Translations under genes and position numbers: made by a program
The notes under the pieces: generated by a model
Told to the model about the DNA's origin: nothing
Database searches by the model: none
Seen by the model: the letters and a program-made list of their open reading frames with translations, nothing else
Shown here: piece by piece, positions 8,569-17,112 of the stretch
Layout of the letters: every line of letters begins with the position of its first letter
Numbering within the stretch: position 1 is the first letter of the stretch
NCBI RefSeq assembly: GCF_000024785.1
Contig: NC_013441.1
Coordinates: 62,001-126,000 of the forward strand
Direction: 5' to 3'
From: Gordonia bronchialis DSM 43247
GTDB taxonomy: Bacteria; Actinomycetota; Actinomycetes; Mycobacteriales; Mycobacteriaceae
DNA: 64,000 bases

Positions 8569-10287
8569 ATGTTCACTCTGACCGATCCGGTCGCCGACGA
8601 CACCGGTGTGTCGTCGATGGTTTCGGATGCGGTGGTGGACGCGGCGCGGGAGATGCAGCAGTTGGCGCGGCGTGCTGAGGCCCGTACGGTGCTGCTGGCC
8701 TACCGGATCGGGCATGCGGTGTATCAGGACATGATCGCCGACCCGTCCTGGAACCGGACACTGGGCCGTCGGGTCCGCGATATGCCCGACAAAGCCGCCA
8801 TCGGGCAGGTGTCGGTCCGGCTGGGGATCTCCCGCTCCACCGCAAGCCGGTGGATCACGCTGGGCACCCACCTGCAGCAGCTGCCCGCGGTGCGGATCGC
8901 GTTCCTCGACGGCCGGCATTCGTTGGCGCGTACCGCGTTGATGGCCAACGCCCTGTTGTTGCTCGATGAGGACACCCGGGTGGGTGCCGAACAGCTGGCG
9001 TTGACGCTCTCGGCGCGGCCGTCGGCGGATCGGGTGTTGCGTGAACAGCTCGAGGAACTCGTCATCGCGTTGGACCCTGACGCGGCGATCCTCGCGCGCA
9101 AAGACTTCGCCGAGCGTCACCAGAACGTCGTCATCGGCGATGACGCTCACGGGCATGCGAGCATCGATGCCACCGTGCCCGCCGAACACGGCGTGTATCT
9201 GACCCGCCGAATCGCCGACCTCATCGCCCGCCATCTCTGCGCCGACGATCCCCGCCGGATCGGTGTCCAACGCGTGGCTGCGCTGGCCCACCTCATCGGA
9301 CTACCCGGCGGCCACCTGGCATGCACCTGCGGCAACACCACCTGCCCCGCCACCCCCGCCCCCGACCCCACCGCCGATGACGACGACTGCGCCGACCACT
9401 GCGACGACGACACGCCTACCGACACCGACGAGGCAGACACCGCCAGCAGCACACCAGCAGACGCCGACTCTGACGCGGGCCTCGACCCGACCGCCACGAA
9501 CACCACAACCGACGTGGACACCTCGGTGGACCCGGCCGAGGCCGGCGTGCACACAGACACCTGCTCGTACCCGGGTAGCGACGCACCTGAGGCACCCGAG
9601 GGCCCCGCGGTGGAGGTGGCCGACACCCCCACCGCGTGCGATCTCGGTGAACAAACCGCACTGATCGTCGTCACCGACCCCGCCGGCATCGAGGTGCCCT
9701 ACCTGCGTGGCCATGGGCCCATCGACCCCGACCACGCCGAGGACCTCATCTCCAACTCGATCGCCGGCCAACTGCTCCTCCCGTCGGGCTACTCCGGGCT
9801 CATCGTCACCGGACGAGACGGTCCCGCCCCACCCATCGACCCCACCGGGCACGGCGGCTACGACCTGCCACCACCGGGCGCCGGGAGCCAAGCGAGCGGG
9901 CCCATTCCACCGGGCGCCGGGAGCGAAGCGAGCGGGCCCATTCCACCGGGCGCCGGGAGCGAAGCGAGCGGGCCCATTCCACCGGGTGCGCTGACCTATC
10001 GTCCGAGTAGGGCGGTGCGGGAACGGGTGATCAGCCATGACCGCACCTGCCGCTACCCGCAGTGCGGGCGGCCGTCTGACGAATGCGAACTCGATCACCT
10101 GGTGAAGTTCGATCCCCGAGATCCGCTCACCGGGGGCTGGAGCATATTCGAGAACCTCATCCCGCTGTGCACCCCGGATCACCACCGCAAGCACCTCGGC
10201 CTCTGGATACCCACCATGCACACCGACCGCACCATCACCTGGCGAGACCCGATCACCGGGGAGATCGTCATCACCTACCCGCGATGA
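8569..10287 (+). CDS. DUF222 / 13E12-repeat family HNH endonuclease
   Basis: About 570 residues. The N-terminal DUF222 domain (from AVVDAAREMQQLARR to LARTALMANALLLL, followed by AARHL-type helices) is joined to a C-terminal HNH domain with CRYPQCGRPSDECELDHLVKF, then LIPLCTPDHHRKHLGLW; the Cys pairs and the DH and HH motifs of a zinc-bound HNH nuclease are all present. Between them lies a long acidic Thr/Asp/Pro-rich linker (about residues 265-460) with a 12-residue tandem repeat. The start is ambiguous: GTG 8557, GTG 8566 or ATG 8569 are in frame with no clear ribosome site. The family is multi-copy in mycobacteria and gordoniae and is often associated with mobile DNA. No transposase is seen here. 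Confidence 0.85.
   Translation: MFTLTDPVADDTGVSSMVSDAVVDAAREMQQLARRAEARTVLLAYRIGHAVYQDMIADPSWNRTLGRRVRDMPDKAAIGQVSVRLGISRSTASRWITLGTHLQQLPAVRIAFLDGRHSLARTALMANALLLLDEDTRVGAEQLALTLSARPSADRVLREQLEELVIALDPDAAILARKDFAERHQNVVIGDDAHGHASIDATVPAEHGVYLTRRIADLIARHLCADDPRRIGVQRVAALAHLIGLPGGHLACTCGNTTCPATPAPDPTADDDDCADHCDDDTPTDTDEADTASSTPADADSDAGLDPTATNTTTDVDTSVDPAEAGVHTDTCSYPGSDAPEAPEGPAVEVADTPTACDLGEQTALIVVTDPAGIEVPYLRGHGPIDPDHAEDLISNSIAGQLLLPSGYSGLIVTGRDGPAPPIDPTGHGGYDLPPPGAGSQASGPIPPGAGSEASGPIPPGAGSEASGPIPPGALTYRPSRAVRERVISHDRTCRYPQCGRPSDECELDHLVKFDPRDPLTGGWSIFENLIPLCTPDHHRKHLGLWIPTMHTDRTITWRDPITGEIVITYPR
9871..9978 (+). repeat. In-frame 36-bp tandem repeat (three copies) inside the HNH gene
   Basis: Three consecutive 36-base units at 9871-9906, 9907-9942 and 9943-9978 encode PPGAGS(Q/E)ASGPI; a partial fourth follows. 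Units 2 and 3 are identical and unit 1 differs by one base (CCA for CGA). The core GGGAGCGAAGCGAGC resembles the GAGC/GCTC-rich dispersed repeats found between genes elsewhere in the window. Near-identity indicates recent expansion and a copy number that may vary between strains. Confidence 0.85.
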
Positions 10288-10323
10288 AGAGCTGAGGTCG
10301 GGACGCTCGGCCACACACCGAGT

Positions 10324-10713
10324 TCAGCGTCTACCGTCGGCGATCCGATTGGCCTCCCGCAGGCTCACGATCCGCTTGAGCGGGATGCGGTCGATCTGCG
10401 CGAACTCCAGGACGGCTTCCGGGCGGGTGATGCGACGCAGATCGTCGGCCGACGGCAGGGGCGCCTCGATCGCGGCGTCGCAGAAATCCCAACCGGTGAT
10501 GGAGTCGTGCTCCCAGTGCCGCTCCTCGACATCGAGTTGATGATCCTGTGACACAAACCAATTCGCGACAAAGACGGCCTTGTCCGGCAGGAGGGTCCAG
10601 ACCTTGATCCGGTCGATCCGCGGCCAGGCATCGGGTCGCGAGATACCCACCCACTCCCGTGCGCCGGTATCGCGGTGCAGGAACTGCCAGTAACGCCAGT
10701 TGGTGTCGACCAT
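10324..10713 (-). CDS. Hypothetical protein, 129 residues
   Basis: The ATG at 10713 is preceded by GGAGG at about 9 bases, and the product is rich in Trp (MVDTNWRYWQFLHRDTGAR, WVGISRPDAWPRID, WTLLPDKAVFVANWFV) with an ordered mix of charged and hydrophobic residues, so it looks real. I see no membrane segment, signal peptide or catalytic motif that I recognise. It is transcribed divergently from the methyltransferase gene, 36 bases away, and the two may share a control region. No function is proposed. Confidence 0.65.
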   Translation of the reverse strand: MVDTNWRYWQFLHRDTGAREWVGISRPDAWPRIDRIKVWTLLPDKAVFVANWFVSQDHQLDVEERHWEHDSITGWDFCDAAIEAPLPSADDLRRITRPEAVLEFAQIDRIPLKRIVSLREANRIADGRR

Positions 10714-10749
10714 TCCAGAACCTCCACTTCTCAGGCAGCATGATGCCCG

Positions 10750-11499
10750 ATGGCACCCACAGACCGCGAGATCGAGAGCATCTTCCGGCGTGTCCACCAG
10801 GGGCTCCCTCGAGAGGCACCCGGTTCCGCGGAGACCACCGCGTTGCTCGTGCGAATGGCAGGTGAGCTGCCTTCCGACCCCACGGTGTTCGACGTGGGCT
10901 GCGGAACCGGATCGGCGACGATCCTTCTCGCCGAGCTGACGGGCGGGCGGGTGACAGCGGTCGACGTGCACGAGCCGTACCTCGCCGAGGTGTCCCGGCG
11001 CGCCGCCGAAGCCGGGGTCGGCGACCGGGTGAGCGTGATGCGTGAGTCCATGGACGCGTTACCCGTCCCGAACGGTTCCATCGACCTGCTGTGGGCAGAG
11101 GGCTCGGCCTACGTTCTCGGGTTCGCCGCCGCACTGGCCGCCTGGCGCCCGCTGTTGTCCGACACCGGCGTGCTGGTTCTGACCGAAGCCGAGTTCATCA
11201 CGCCGGATCCCGGGGAGGAGGCCGCTGCGTTCTGGTCTGCGGGCTATCCCGCGATGAGGTCGACGGCCCAGAACGTGGCCGCTGCACAGAAGAGGGGCTG
11301 GGAGGTCCGAGCCGTCTATGTGCTGCCGGACTCGGATTGGGACAACTACTACGCACCGCTGCGTGCCCGAATCGCCGAGCTCGAACGTGAAGGCGTCGAT
11401 TCTGAGGTGCTCGCGATGGCCGGCGCGGAGATCGGTGTGCGCGAACGGTGTGGAGGCGACTACGCCTACACCGGCTACGTGTTGCGGCCCCGGTCGTAG
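10750..11499 (+). CDS. Class I SAM-dependent methyltransferase
   Basis: 249 residues with the SAM-binding motif I VFDVGCGTGSAT (about residues 46-57), motif II acidic residue in VTAVDVHEPYL, and the post-I region SVMRESMDALPVPNGSIDLLWAEGSAY. It resembles the small-molecule methyltransferases of the methyltransferase_11/25 type. The C-terminal half has an aromatic stretch (YVLPDSDWDNYYAPL) that may line the substrate pocket. The substrate is not predictable. The start at ATG 10750 is not supported by a strong ribosome site, but the next candidates would cut the N-terminal helix. Confidence 0.8.
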   Translation: MAPTDREIESIFRRVHQGLPREAPGSAETTALLVRMAGELPSDPTVFDVGCGTGSATILLAELTGGRVTAVDVHEPYLAEVSRRAAEAGVGDRVSVMRESMDALPVPNGSIDLLWAEGSAYVLGFAAALAAWRPLLSDTGVLVLTEAEFITPDPGEEAAAFWSAGYPAMRSTAQNVAAAQKRGWEVRAVYVLPDSDWDNYYAPLRARIAELEREGVDSEVLAMAGAEIGVRERCGGDYAYTGYVLRPRS

Positions 11500-11524
11500 T
11501 CCGACGCTTCCCCTCCCGACGACA

Positions 11525-11700
11525 CCCACGTTGACTTGGTACAGGCCGGCGATCAGCCCCAGAATGGTGCTCTCATCCGGCCCGGCACCGATGATCGCGG
11601 TGGTGGAGCCGCGTTCGAGGATCAGATCGAGGTCATCGATGACCGGTCGCTCGGATCCCACCCGGGTGATCGTCGCACACCGCCGCGCCGGTATTCGCCG
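11525..11700 (-). pseudogene. ABC-transporter ATPase remnant
   Basis: The 313-base gap between the methyltransferase and the SDR contains, on the minus strand, about 55 residues of an ABC ATPase N-terminal region: RPVIDDLDLILERGSTTAII followed by GAGPDESTILGLIAGLYQ. The normal Walker A pattern GxxGxGKST is spoiled (GAGPDEST lacks the lysine), and the frame has neither start nor the rest of the domain. It is a decayed fragment. The remainder of the gap shows nothing else I can identify apart from the ribosome site before 11813. Confidence 0.55.
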
Positions 11701-11812
11701 CGCCGACCGGGTGGTGGCAGCATCAGGGGGCCACCGCGTCGTGGAAGCTCACCGACGCGCCCACCCCTAACCCCGTAACCGGGCCGGGGACGCCGATCCG
11801 AGGGAGAAGAAC

Positions 11813-12613
11813 ATGGACCCAGCAGGCAAGGTCGCCATCGTCACCGGCGGAGGCGGCGGGATCGGCGGGGCGATCGCGCGGGAGCTGGTGGCGCGCGGTG
11901 CCCGGGTGGTGATCACCGACCTCGACGCGACGACCGCCGCGGCCGTGGCCGACGCACTGGGCGACGCTGCGACGTGGACCGCCGGGGACGCGTCGGACGC
12001 CGCGCACATCGACGATGCCGTCGCCCTGGCCGAGTCGACGTTCGGGCCGGTGTCGATGTACTTCGCGAACGCCGGTGTCGGAATCGGCGGCGGACTCGAC
12101 ACGCCCGACGACGTATGGGATCTCGCCTTCGGCGTCAACCTCATGGGGCATGTACGTGCGGCGCGGCGGTTGGTGCCGGACTGGGTTGAACGCGGCGAGG
12201 GCTACTTCGTCAGCACCGCATCGGCCGCCGGGCTCCTCACCCAACTGGGCAATGCGCCCTATTCGGTCACCAAGCATGCCGCCGTCGGCTTCGCCGAGTG
12301 GCTGTCCATCACTCACGGCGACGACGGCGTCCGGGTCAGTTGCCTGTGCCCGATGGGCGTCGACACCGCCCTGCTGCGCCCGAAAGGTGGTGTGGCAGAA
12401 GAGGGTCAACAGATGATGCAGCGCGCCGTCGAGACCGCCGGTGCGGTGCTGACCCCCGAACAGGTCGCGCGTGACGTCCTCGACGCGGTGGCTGCCGAGG
12501 ATTTCCTCATCCTCCCGCACCCCGAGGTCCTCGAGATGTACCGGCACAAGGGTGCCGATTACCCCCGCTGGCTGCGTGGCATGCGTCGCTTTCAGCGTTC
12601 GCTGCGAACGTAA
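11813..12613 (+). CDS. Short-chain dehydrogenase/reductase (SDR)
   Basis: 266 residues in the classical SDR fold: cofactor loop TGGGGGIGGAIA at about residues 11-22, acidic TDLD after beta-2 favouring NAD, NAG motif in YFANAGVGIG, catalytic Ser in VSTASAAG and the YSVTK tetrad (Tyr and Lys), then a C-terminal segment ALLRPKGG. GGGAGAAG precedes the ATG. The substrate is likely a secondary alcohol or ketone, lipid or terpenoid, but the sequence does not show which. It stands alone between a decayed ABC fragment and a small basic protein. Confidence 0.85.
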   Translation: MDPAGKVAIVTGGGGGIGGAIARELVARGARVVITDLDATTAAAVADALGDAATWTAGDASDAAHIDDAVALAESTFGPVSMYFANAGVGIGGGLDTPDDVWDLAFGVNLMGHVRAARRLVPDWVERGEGYFVSTASAAGLLTQLGNAPYSVTKHAAVGFAEWLSITHGDDGVRVSCLCPMGVDTALLRPKGGVAEEGQQMMQRAVETAGAVLTPEQVARDVLDAVAAEDFLILPHPEVLEMYRHKGADYPRWLRGMRRFQRSLRT

Positions 12614-12764
12614 TTCGCATATCGGACGCCGCCCGCGGCCACCGCCGTCATCGACAGCAAGTTGCCAGGAACCGCGGAAGTTGTCCCAAGCTTCGGTCTG
12701 CACAGTCGTCGCTGTCAGGAGAGCCGGGCCCACCGGATCTCGACCAGTGATGAAAGGGCGTTCA

Positions 12765-12893
12765 ATGCCGCACTTCCCGAATCGTAATCCCCACGAAGGC
12801 CCCGAGCGCCACCCGCATCCGCACCCGCGGCGTCGCCGTCGCGTGCGCCGCTGGGATCCCCGCGGACGTCGCTGGTTCTGGGCCTGGCAGTAA
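12765..12893 (+). CDS. Small Arg/Trp-rich protein, 42 residues
   Basis: ATG at 12765 has GAAAGGG 6 bases upstream and encodes a short protein with a His/Pro stretch (RHPHPHPRRRRR) and an Arg/Trp end (RRWDPRGRRWFWAWQ), ending at a TAA 33 bases before a strong terminator hairpin. Ribosome site, stop and terminator together suggest a real gene. The very basic composition could bind nucleic acid or membrane. I do not recognise a family. Confidence 0.5.
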   Translation: MPHFPNRNPHEGPERHPHPHPRRRRRVRRWDPRGRRWFWAWQ

Positions 12894-12925
12894 AAGGTAA
12901 AGGGAAGTAAAGTCTTCCACTTCCC

Positions 12926-12962
12926 GATGGCCCCGTCGCGTTGCGTTCGCGACGGGGCCATC
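12926..12962 (+). terminator. Strong hairpin terminator, 15-bp perfect stem
   Basis: GATGGCCCCGTCGCG, a 7-base loop TTGCGTT, and the exact complement CGCGACGGGGCCATC form a perfect GC-rich stem just after the small Arg/Trp-rich gene. There is no T-tract, as is common for terminators in high-GC actinobacteria. Confidence 0.7.
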
Positions 12963-13149
12963 GCCGTCTGTGTCGATCGATTGATGTTCTCTGCAACCGC
13001 AACCCCGTCGCCGACGTGGATTCGCGTTAGAGTGCTTCGACACGACGTGTCACCGGGCGGCGTCAGAGATGGGCCGGCGTCGCAGCAAGCGCACCGCACG
13101 CACGGTGCATCGACGAGCCAATTTCGGGGAACAGCAGAGGTCAGCAATC

Positions 13150-13842
13150 GTGAACGCACCGCAACCGCCGGACGGACAGCCGCAGTACCCGCCACCGGGG
13201 CAGGGGCGGGGTGGGGGACAACCCGGTTACGGACCGGGTCCCGGCACGCCGCCGGGGTACGGGCCCGGTCCGGGAACACCGCCCGGGTACCGGCCGCAGG
13301 GGCCCGGCGGACAGCCGGGACACGGTCCGGTGCCGGGCGCGCCGCAGGGGTACGGGCAACCGCCGCGACCGGCGTATCAGCCCGGTCCCGCGCCGCAGGC
13401 TCCGCAGCAGGCCGCCTATCAGCAGCCACCCCAGCAGCAGGGCGCGCCGGGTGGGGCACAGGGATTGTCGCTGAACACGATGTTCTTCCCGCTCGCCTGG
13501 ATCTTCTTCCTGATCAAGCCCAAGGTCGAGATCGACGGTCACCAGTATCCGAATGCCGTGTGGGGCGTCAACAACATTCCGTTGCCGCCGGGACAACACC
13601 ACGTGCACGTGCACGCGCCGTACCTGATTCCGACCAAGGTGGGCCCCGTGGACACGACCATCAATGTGGCCCCGAATCAGGTGGTACAGCTCGAATACAA
13701 GCTGCCGGTGTTCATCTTCAGCCAGGGCGCGATAGGTCCGTCGCCCCAGCCCTACAACGGTGTCGGCGCGGCGGTTGCGCTCTTCGTCATCCCGTTCGTT
13801 CTGGTCTTCCTCCTGATCCTGCTGCCGCTGCTGTTCATCTAG
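13150..13842 (+). CDS. Pro/Gly/Gln-rich membrane protein
   Basis: GTG at 13150 (AGAGG 9 bases upstream) starts a 230-residue protein. Residues 1-105 are a low-complexity Pro/Gly/Gln/Tyr region with repeated PGYGPGPGTPPGY-like units. A hydrophobic segment MFFPLAWIFFLI follows, then a soluble beta-rich domain (VEIDGHQYPNAVWGVNNIPL to VVQLEYKLPVFIF) and a C-terminal membrane helix ending LLILLPLLFI. The order resembles actinobacterial cell-envelope proteins with a disordered cytoplasmic Pro-rich head. Function unknown. The Gly/Pro-coding DNA is itself repetitive around 13230-13300. Confidence 0.75.
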   Translation: MNAPQPPDGQPQYPPPGQGRGGGQPGYGPGPGTPPGYGPGPGTPPGYRPQGPGGQPGHGPVPGAPQGYGQPPRPAYQPGPAPQAPQQAAYQQPPQQQGAPGGAQGLSLNTMFFPLAWIFFLIKPKVEIDGHQYPNAVWGVNNIPLPPGQHHVHVHAPYLIPTKVGPVDTTINVAPNQVVQLEYKLPVFIFSQGAIGPSPQPYNGVGAAVALFVIPFVLVFLLILLPLLFI

Positions 13843-13926
13843 GGCCGCGCGATCGGGCGGCGATGAGTGTCCGGCACGAACTCGGTCCGACCGGATGACC
13901 GTCCACCGCGCAGAGGAGACCACACC

Positions 13927-14465
13927 ATGGGCAAGATCCACGTACACGAGTTCGTCAGTCTCGACGGGTCTACGAAGACCCGAGTTTCACCATGGCGTAC
14001 GGGTTCCCGGAGGCTCAGGGTGCGGTCCTCGCGTCGTTCATCTCCGAGTGCACCGGGATACTGCTGGGGCGCAGAACGTTCGAGATGTTCGCTCCGGCAT
14101 GGTCGACGCGTGACGCGACCTACGATCCGGGTGCGCCGTTCTTCAACGACACGACCAAACACGTGGTGACCTCCGCGTCGAGTGTTGACGGATGGCAGAA
14201 CTCCGAGGTACTCGGCCCGTATGATGCCGACGCCATCCGGGGGCTCAAGAGCGCCGAGAATCTGTACGTGAGTGGGAGCGGAACCCTGGTGCGGGCTCAG
14301 CTGGTGGACAAGCTCGTCGATGAACTCCATCTGCTGGTGTATCCGGTCGTGCTCGGCCGCGGAGCACGGCTGTTCGAGAACAGCAACGAGATCGGATTAC
14401 GTCTCGTCAGCCACGACGTCTTCGACAACGGGGTCATCCACTTGTCGTACGGTCCGGCGGAGTAA
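13927..14465 (+). pseudogene. Dihydrofolate reductase-like (RibD C-terminal) protein, frameshifted
   Basis: ATG at 13927 begins MGKIHVHEFVSLDG, the usual start of the YyaP/RibD_C-type reductases. A one-base loss near 13968 then shifts the frame. Adding one G to the GGG run gives DGVYEDPSFTMAYGFPEAQG and joins the rest: ILLGRRTFEMFAPAW, FFNDTTKHVVTSA, the NADPH-contact ENLYVSGSGTLVRAQL, and VDELHLLVYPVVLGRGARLF. The full length would be about 179 residues, normal for the family. Members reduce small molecules with NADPH, but most have no known substrate. A homopolymer sequencing error is as likely as a real mutation. Confidence 0.75.
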
Positions 14466-14496
14466 CCGGTTCCCCGCAGCGGTTCCCGGCCGTACC

Positions 14497-17100
14497 ATGG
14501 GGTACGTGTCGGGTAAGTGGCCGTTGGTCGAGCGTCGGGTCGAATTCGACGCCGCCCGTGGCGCTCTGACCACGCGAACACCCGAGCGCTGCGGTGTGGT
14601 GCTCACCGGCTCGGCCGGCGTCGGGAAGACGACGCTGGCGCGTCAGGTGACGCAATCACTGCCGAACGTGCGGTGGGTCGTGGGAAGTGAATCGGCACGG
14701 GCCATCCCACTCGGTGCCTTCGCGCCGATCGTCCCGCCGTCGACGGCCACGGATGCCGTCGGATACCTGTCGGCGGCCCGGGAATCGCTCCTCGACGCGG
14801 GCGCGGTGATCCTCGGCGTCGACGACGCCCACCTGCTCGATCCGCTGTCGGCAACCTTGCTGCACCAGTTGGCGATCGACGGCGATGCCCGCATCATCGC
14901 CACCGTTCGCAGCGGCGAGACGGTACCCGATGCCGTGCTGTCACTGTGGAAGGACCACTATCTGGAGCGGATCGAGCTCGACGCGTTCACGCGGGAACAG
15001 AGCATCGATCTGCTGGAGCAGATGCTGGGCGGTCCGGTGGAGGGTCTCTCGGTGGATCTGATGTGGGAGGCCTCCGGCGGCAATGCGCTCTTTCTGCATC
15101 ACCTCGTCGACGGCGCCCGCGAGGCCGGGACTCTCCGCCGGGACGCCGGAATCTGGCAGCTACGCGGAAATGCGTCCATCACAACAGAATTCGCCACACT
15201 GCTGGAGAGCCGCATCACATCGCTGCCCGATGGCGTGAATAACGCACTCAACCTGCTGAGCCTGTGTGAACCCATCGAGGTGGACATGCTCGTGGACCTC
15301 GCCGGTGAGGACGAGGTGGAGGAGGCCGAACGCCGCGGACTGCTCCGCATCACCGAGGACGGCCGTCAGCTGGTGGCCCGCTTCGCCCACCCGCTCCTCG
15401 GTGAGGTGGTACGCCGCCGCATCGGCCGCCTGCGTGGCCGGCGGTTGCGCGGGCAACTCGCGAACGCGATCGCCGCACGCGGCCGACCGAGATCAGGCCC
15501 CGGTCGAATCCGTTTGGCGGACTTGGCGATCGACGGCGACAGCGATGCTGACAGTCGAATCATGCTGGACGCTGCGCGCAGCGCGCTGGCCTTGTCGGAT
15601 GTGGCGGCGGCCGAGCGGTTCGCCCGCGCCGCCGTCGAGCACGGTGCCGGGATCGACGGACTCGACCTCCTCTCGCGGTCGTTACTGTGGCAGGGTCGCC
15701 CCGACGAGGTCGAGGCGACCATGGCCGCGATCGACCCGGAGACGCTCGACGAGGTCGGGGTGCTGCGGTGGGCGCTCACCCGGCTCGCGAACTTCGACTT
15801 CGCCCAGGGGGACGGGCACGGTGGCGACGACATGCTGGCGCTGCTGCGCGCGCGGATCCATACGCCGTCATTGGTCCTGCTCGTCGACGCGGTGGCGTCG
15901 GTGCGCGCGATGATGGCCGGTGAGCTCGAAGCCGCCGCCGAACAGGCGAGGAGAGTGCTGCGTGACGACGCGGTGATCCCTGCCGCGGCCTATTGGGCGG
16001 CGTTCGCGGCGCAACGCTCGATGGCGCTCACCGGTGAGTTCGACGAGGTTGCCGAGATCGCTCGCCACGTGGACATCCCGCCGAGTATGGACGGCCTGGT
16101 CCGGTACTCGGCCGACTTCGGCGAGTTGCAGGCGTTGATCTACGCCGGTCGCCTCACCGACGCGCGAACTCTCGCCGAAGGATGCGCGCAGTTCTCCAGC
16201 CCCGGACAGTACCTGGCCTGGGGAATGGTGCAGACCTTCGTCGGAGTCCTGGAGGTGGCCGAGGGGCGATATGAACATGCCGTCCGAAGTCTGCGGCAGG
16301 CGACCGCCGCGCTGACGTCGGATGTCATGTCCGCGTGGAGTTTTCCGGCACGTATCGCGCTCTGCACGATCCTGGCGCAACTCGGCCGATGCGACGAGGC
16401 CAAGCAACTCGCGGCCAGTGTCCGCAGCGATCTGCGGCCGCACGTGGCCGTCTTCGAGCCGTTCCAGCGTGTGGCCGAGGCGTGGATAGCCGCGGGTGAG
16501 GGACAGCTCTCCGAAGCCATCACCATCGCCCGGGCGGCGGCGGCCGTCGCGGCGTCGAGCTGTGGCCGCGCCATCGCTGCCGAGGCCCTGCACGCGAGCG
16601 CCCGCCTCGGCGACCCCGACGCCGCCGATATGCTGGCCGAGCTGAGTACGCACGTCGACGGCGAGCTCATCGGGATCTACACCCGCCATGCAGCCGCGGT
16701 GGCATCGAAAGGTGCTGCGGCACTGGAGGACTGTTCGCGCGAGTTCGAAGAGCTGGGTGCGCGCGCGTCCGCGGCGGACGCCGCCGCCCAGGCCTCAACG
16801 GCCTTGGCCGACGGTGGCGAGCGGACCGCCGCCGTCCGCGCCGCCGGCACCGCACATCGTCTGGCAGCCGAGTGTGGGGGGCTGGTCACGCCGGCGATGA
16901 TCACCATGGAGGACCCGCTACCGCTGACGGTGCGTGAGCGGGAGATTGCGAACCTCGTTGCCGCCGGGTTGTCCAATCGGGAGATCGGAGAACGACTTTC
17001 GTTGTCGACGCGAACCGTCGAGGGGCACGTCTACCGGGCGTGCATGAAGGTCGACGTGGAGGATCGCGCGGGATTGGCAGCGCGGATTCGGGCGCGCTGA
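14497..17100 (+). CDS. Large LuxR-family (LAL/MalT-type) ATPase regulator
   Basis: 867 residues. An N-terminal AAA/NACHT-like ATPase carries Walker A GSAGVGKTT at about 38-46 and a Walker B-like AVILGVDDAH near 105-114. A long helical TPR-like middle follows. A C-terminal LuxR helix-turn-helix reads LTVREREIANLVAAGLSNRE through RTVEGHVYRACMKV at about 808-850. This is the architecture of ATP-dependent large LuxR regulators that sense a ligand through the ATPase/TPR parts. The ATG at 14497 follows the DHFR-like gene by 31 bases without an obvious ribosome site; GTG 14506 is an alternative. The target genes are not evident, since neighbours are unrelated. Confidence 0.87.
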   Translation: MGYVSGKWPLVERRVEFDAARGALTTRTPERCGVVLTGSAGVGKTTLARQVTQSLPNVRWVVGSESARAIPLGAFAPIVPPSTATDAVGYLSAARESLLDAGAVILGVDDAHLLDPLSATLLHQLAIDGDARIIATVRSGETVPDAVLSLWKDHYLERIELDAFTREQSIDLLEQMLGGPVEGLSVDLMWEASGGNALFLHHLVDGAREAGTLRRDAGIWQLRGNASITTEFATLLESRITSLPDGVNNALNLLSLCEPIEVDMLVDLAGEDEVEEAERRGLLRITEDGRQLVARFAHPLLGEVVRRRIGRLRGRRLRGQLANAIAARGRPRSGPGRIRLADLAIDGDSDADSRIMLDAARSALALSDVAAAERFARAAVEHGAGIDGLDLLSRSLLWQGRPDEVEATMAAIDPETLDEVGVLRWALTRLANFDFAQGDGHGGDDMLALLRARIHTPSLVLLVDAVASVRAMMAGELEAAAEQARRVLRDDAVIPAAAYWAAFAAQRSMALTGEFDEVAEIARHVDIPPSMDGLVRYSADFGELQALIYAGRLTDARTLAEGCAQFSSPGQYLAWGMVQTFVGVLEVAEGRYEHAVRSLRQATAALTSDVMSAWSFPARIALCTILAQLGRCDEAKQLAASVRSDLRPHVAVFEPFQRVAEAWIAAGEGQLSEAITIARAAAAVAASSCGRAIAAEALHASARLGDPDAADMLAELSTHVDGELIGIYTRHAAAVASKGAAALEDCSREFEELGARASAADAAAQASTALADGGERTAAVRAAGTAHRLAAECGGLVTPAMITMEDPLPLTVREREIANLVAAGLSNREIGERLSLSTRTVEGHVYRACMKVDVEDRAGLAARIRAR

Positions 17101-17112
17101 CGGTGCGGTGGT

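Noticed and set aside
9871..9978. CRISPR-like array
   Set aside because: The units are contiguous with no spacers and are in frame with the HNH protein, so it is a coding tandem repeat.
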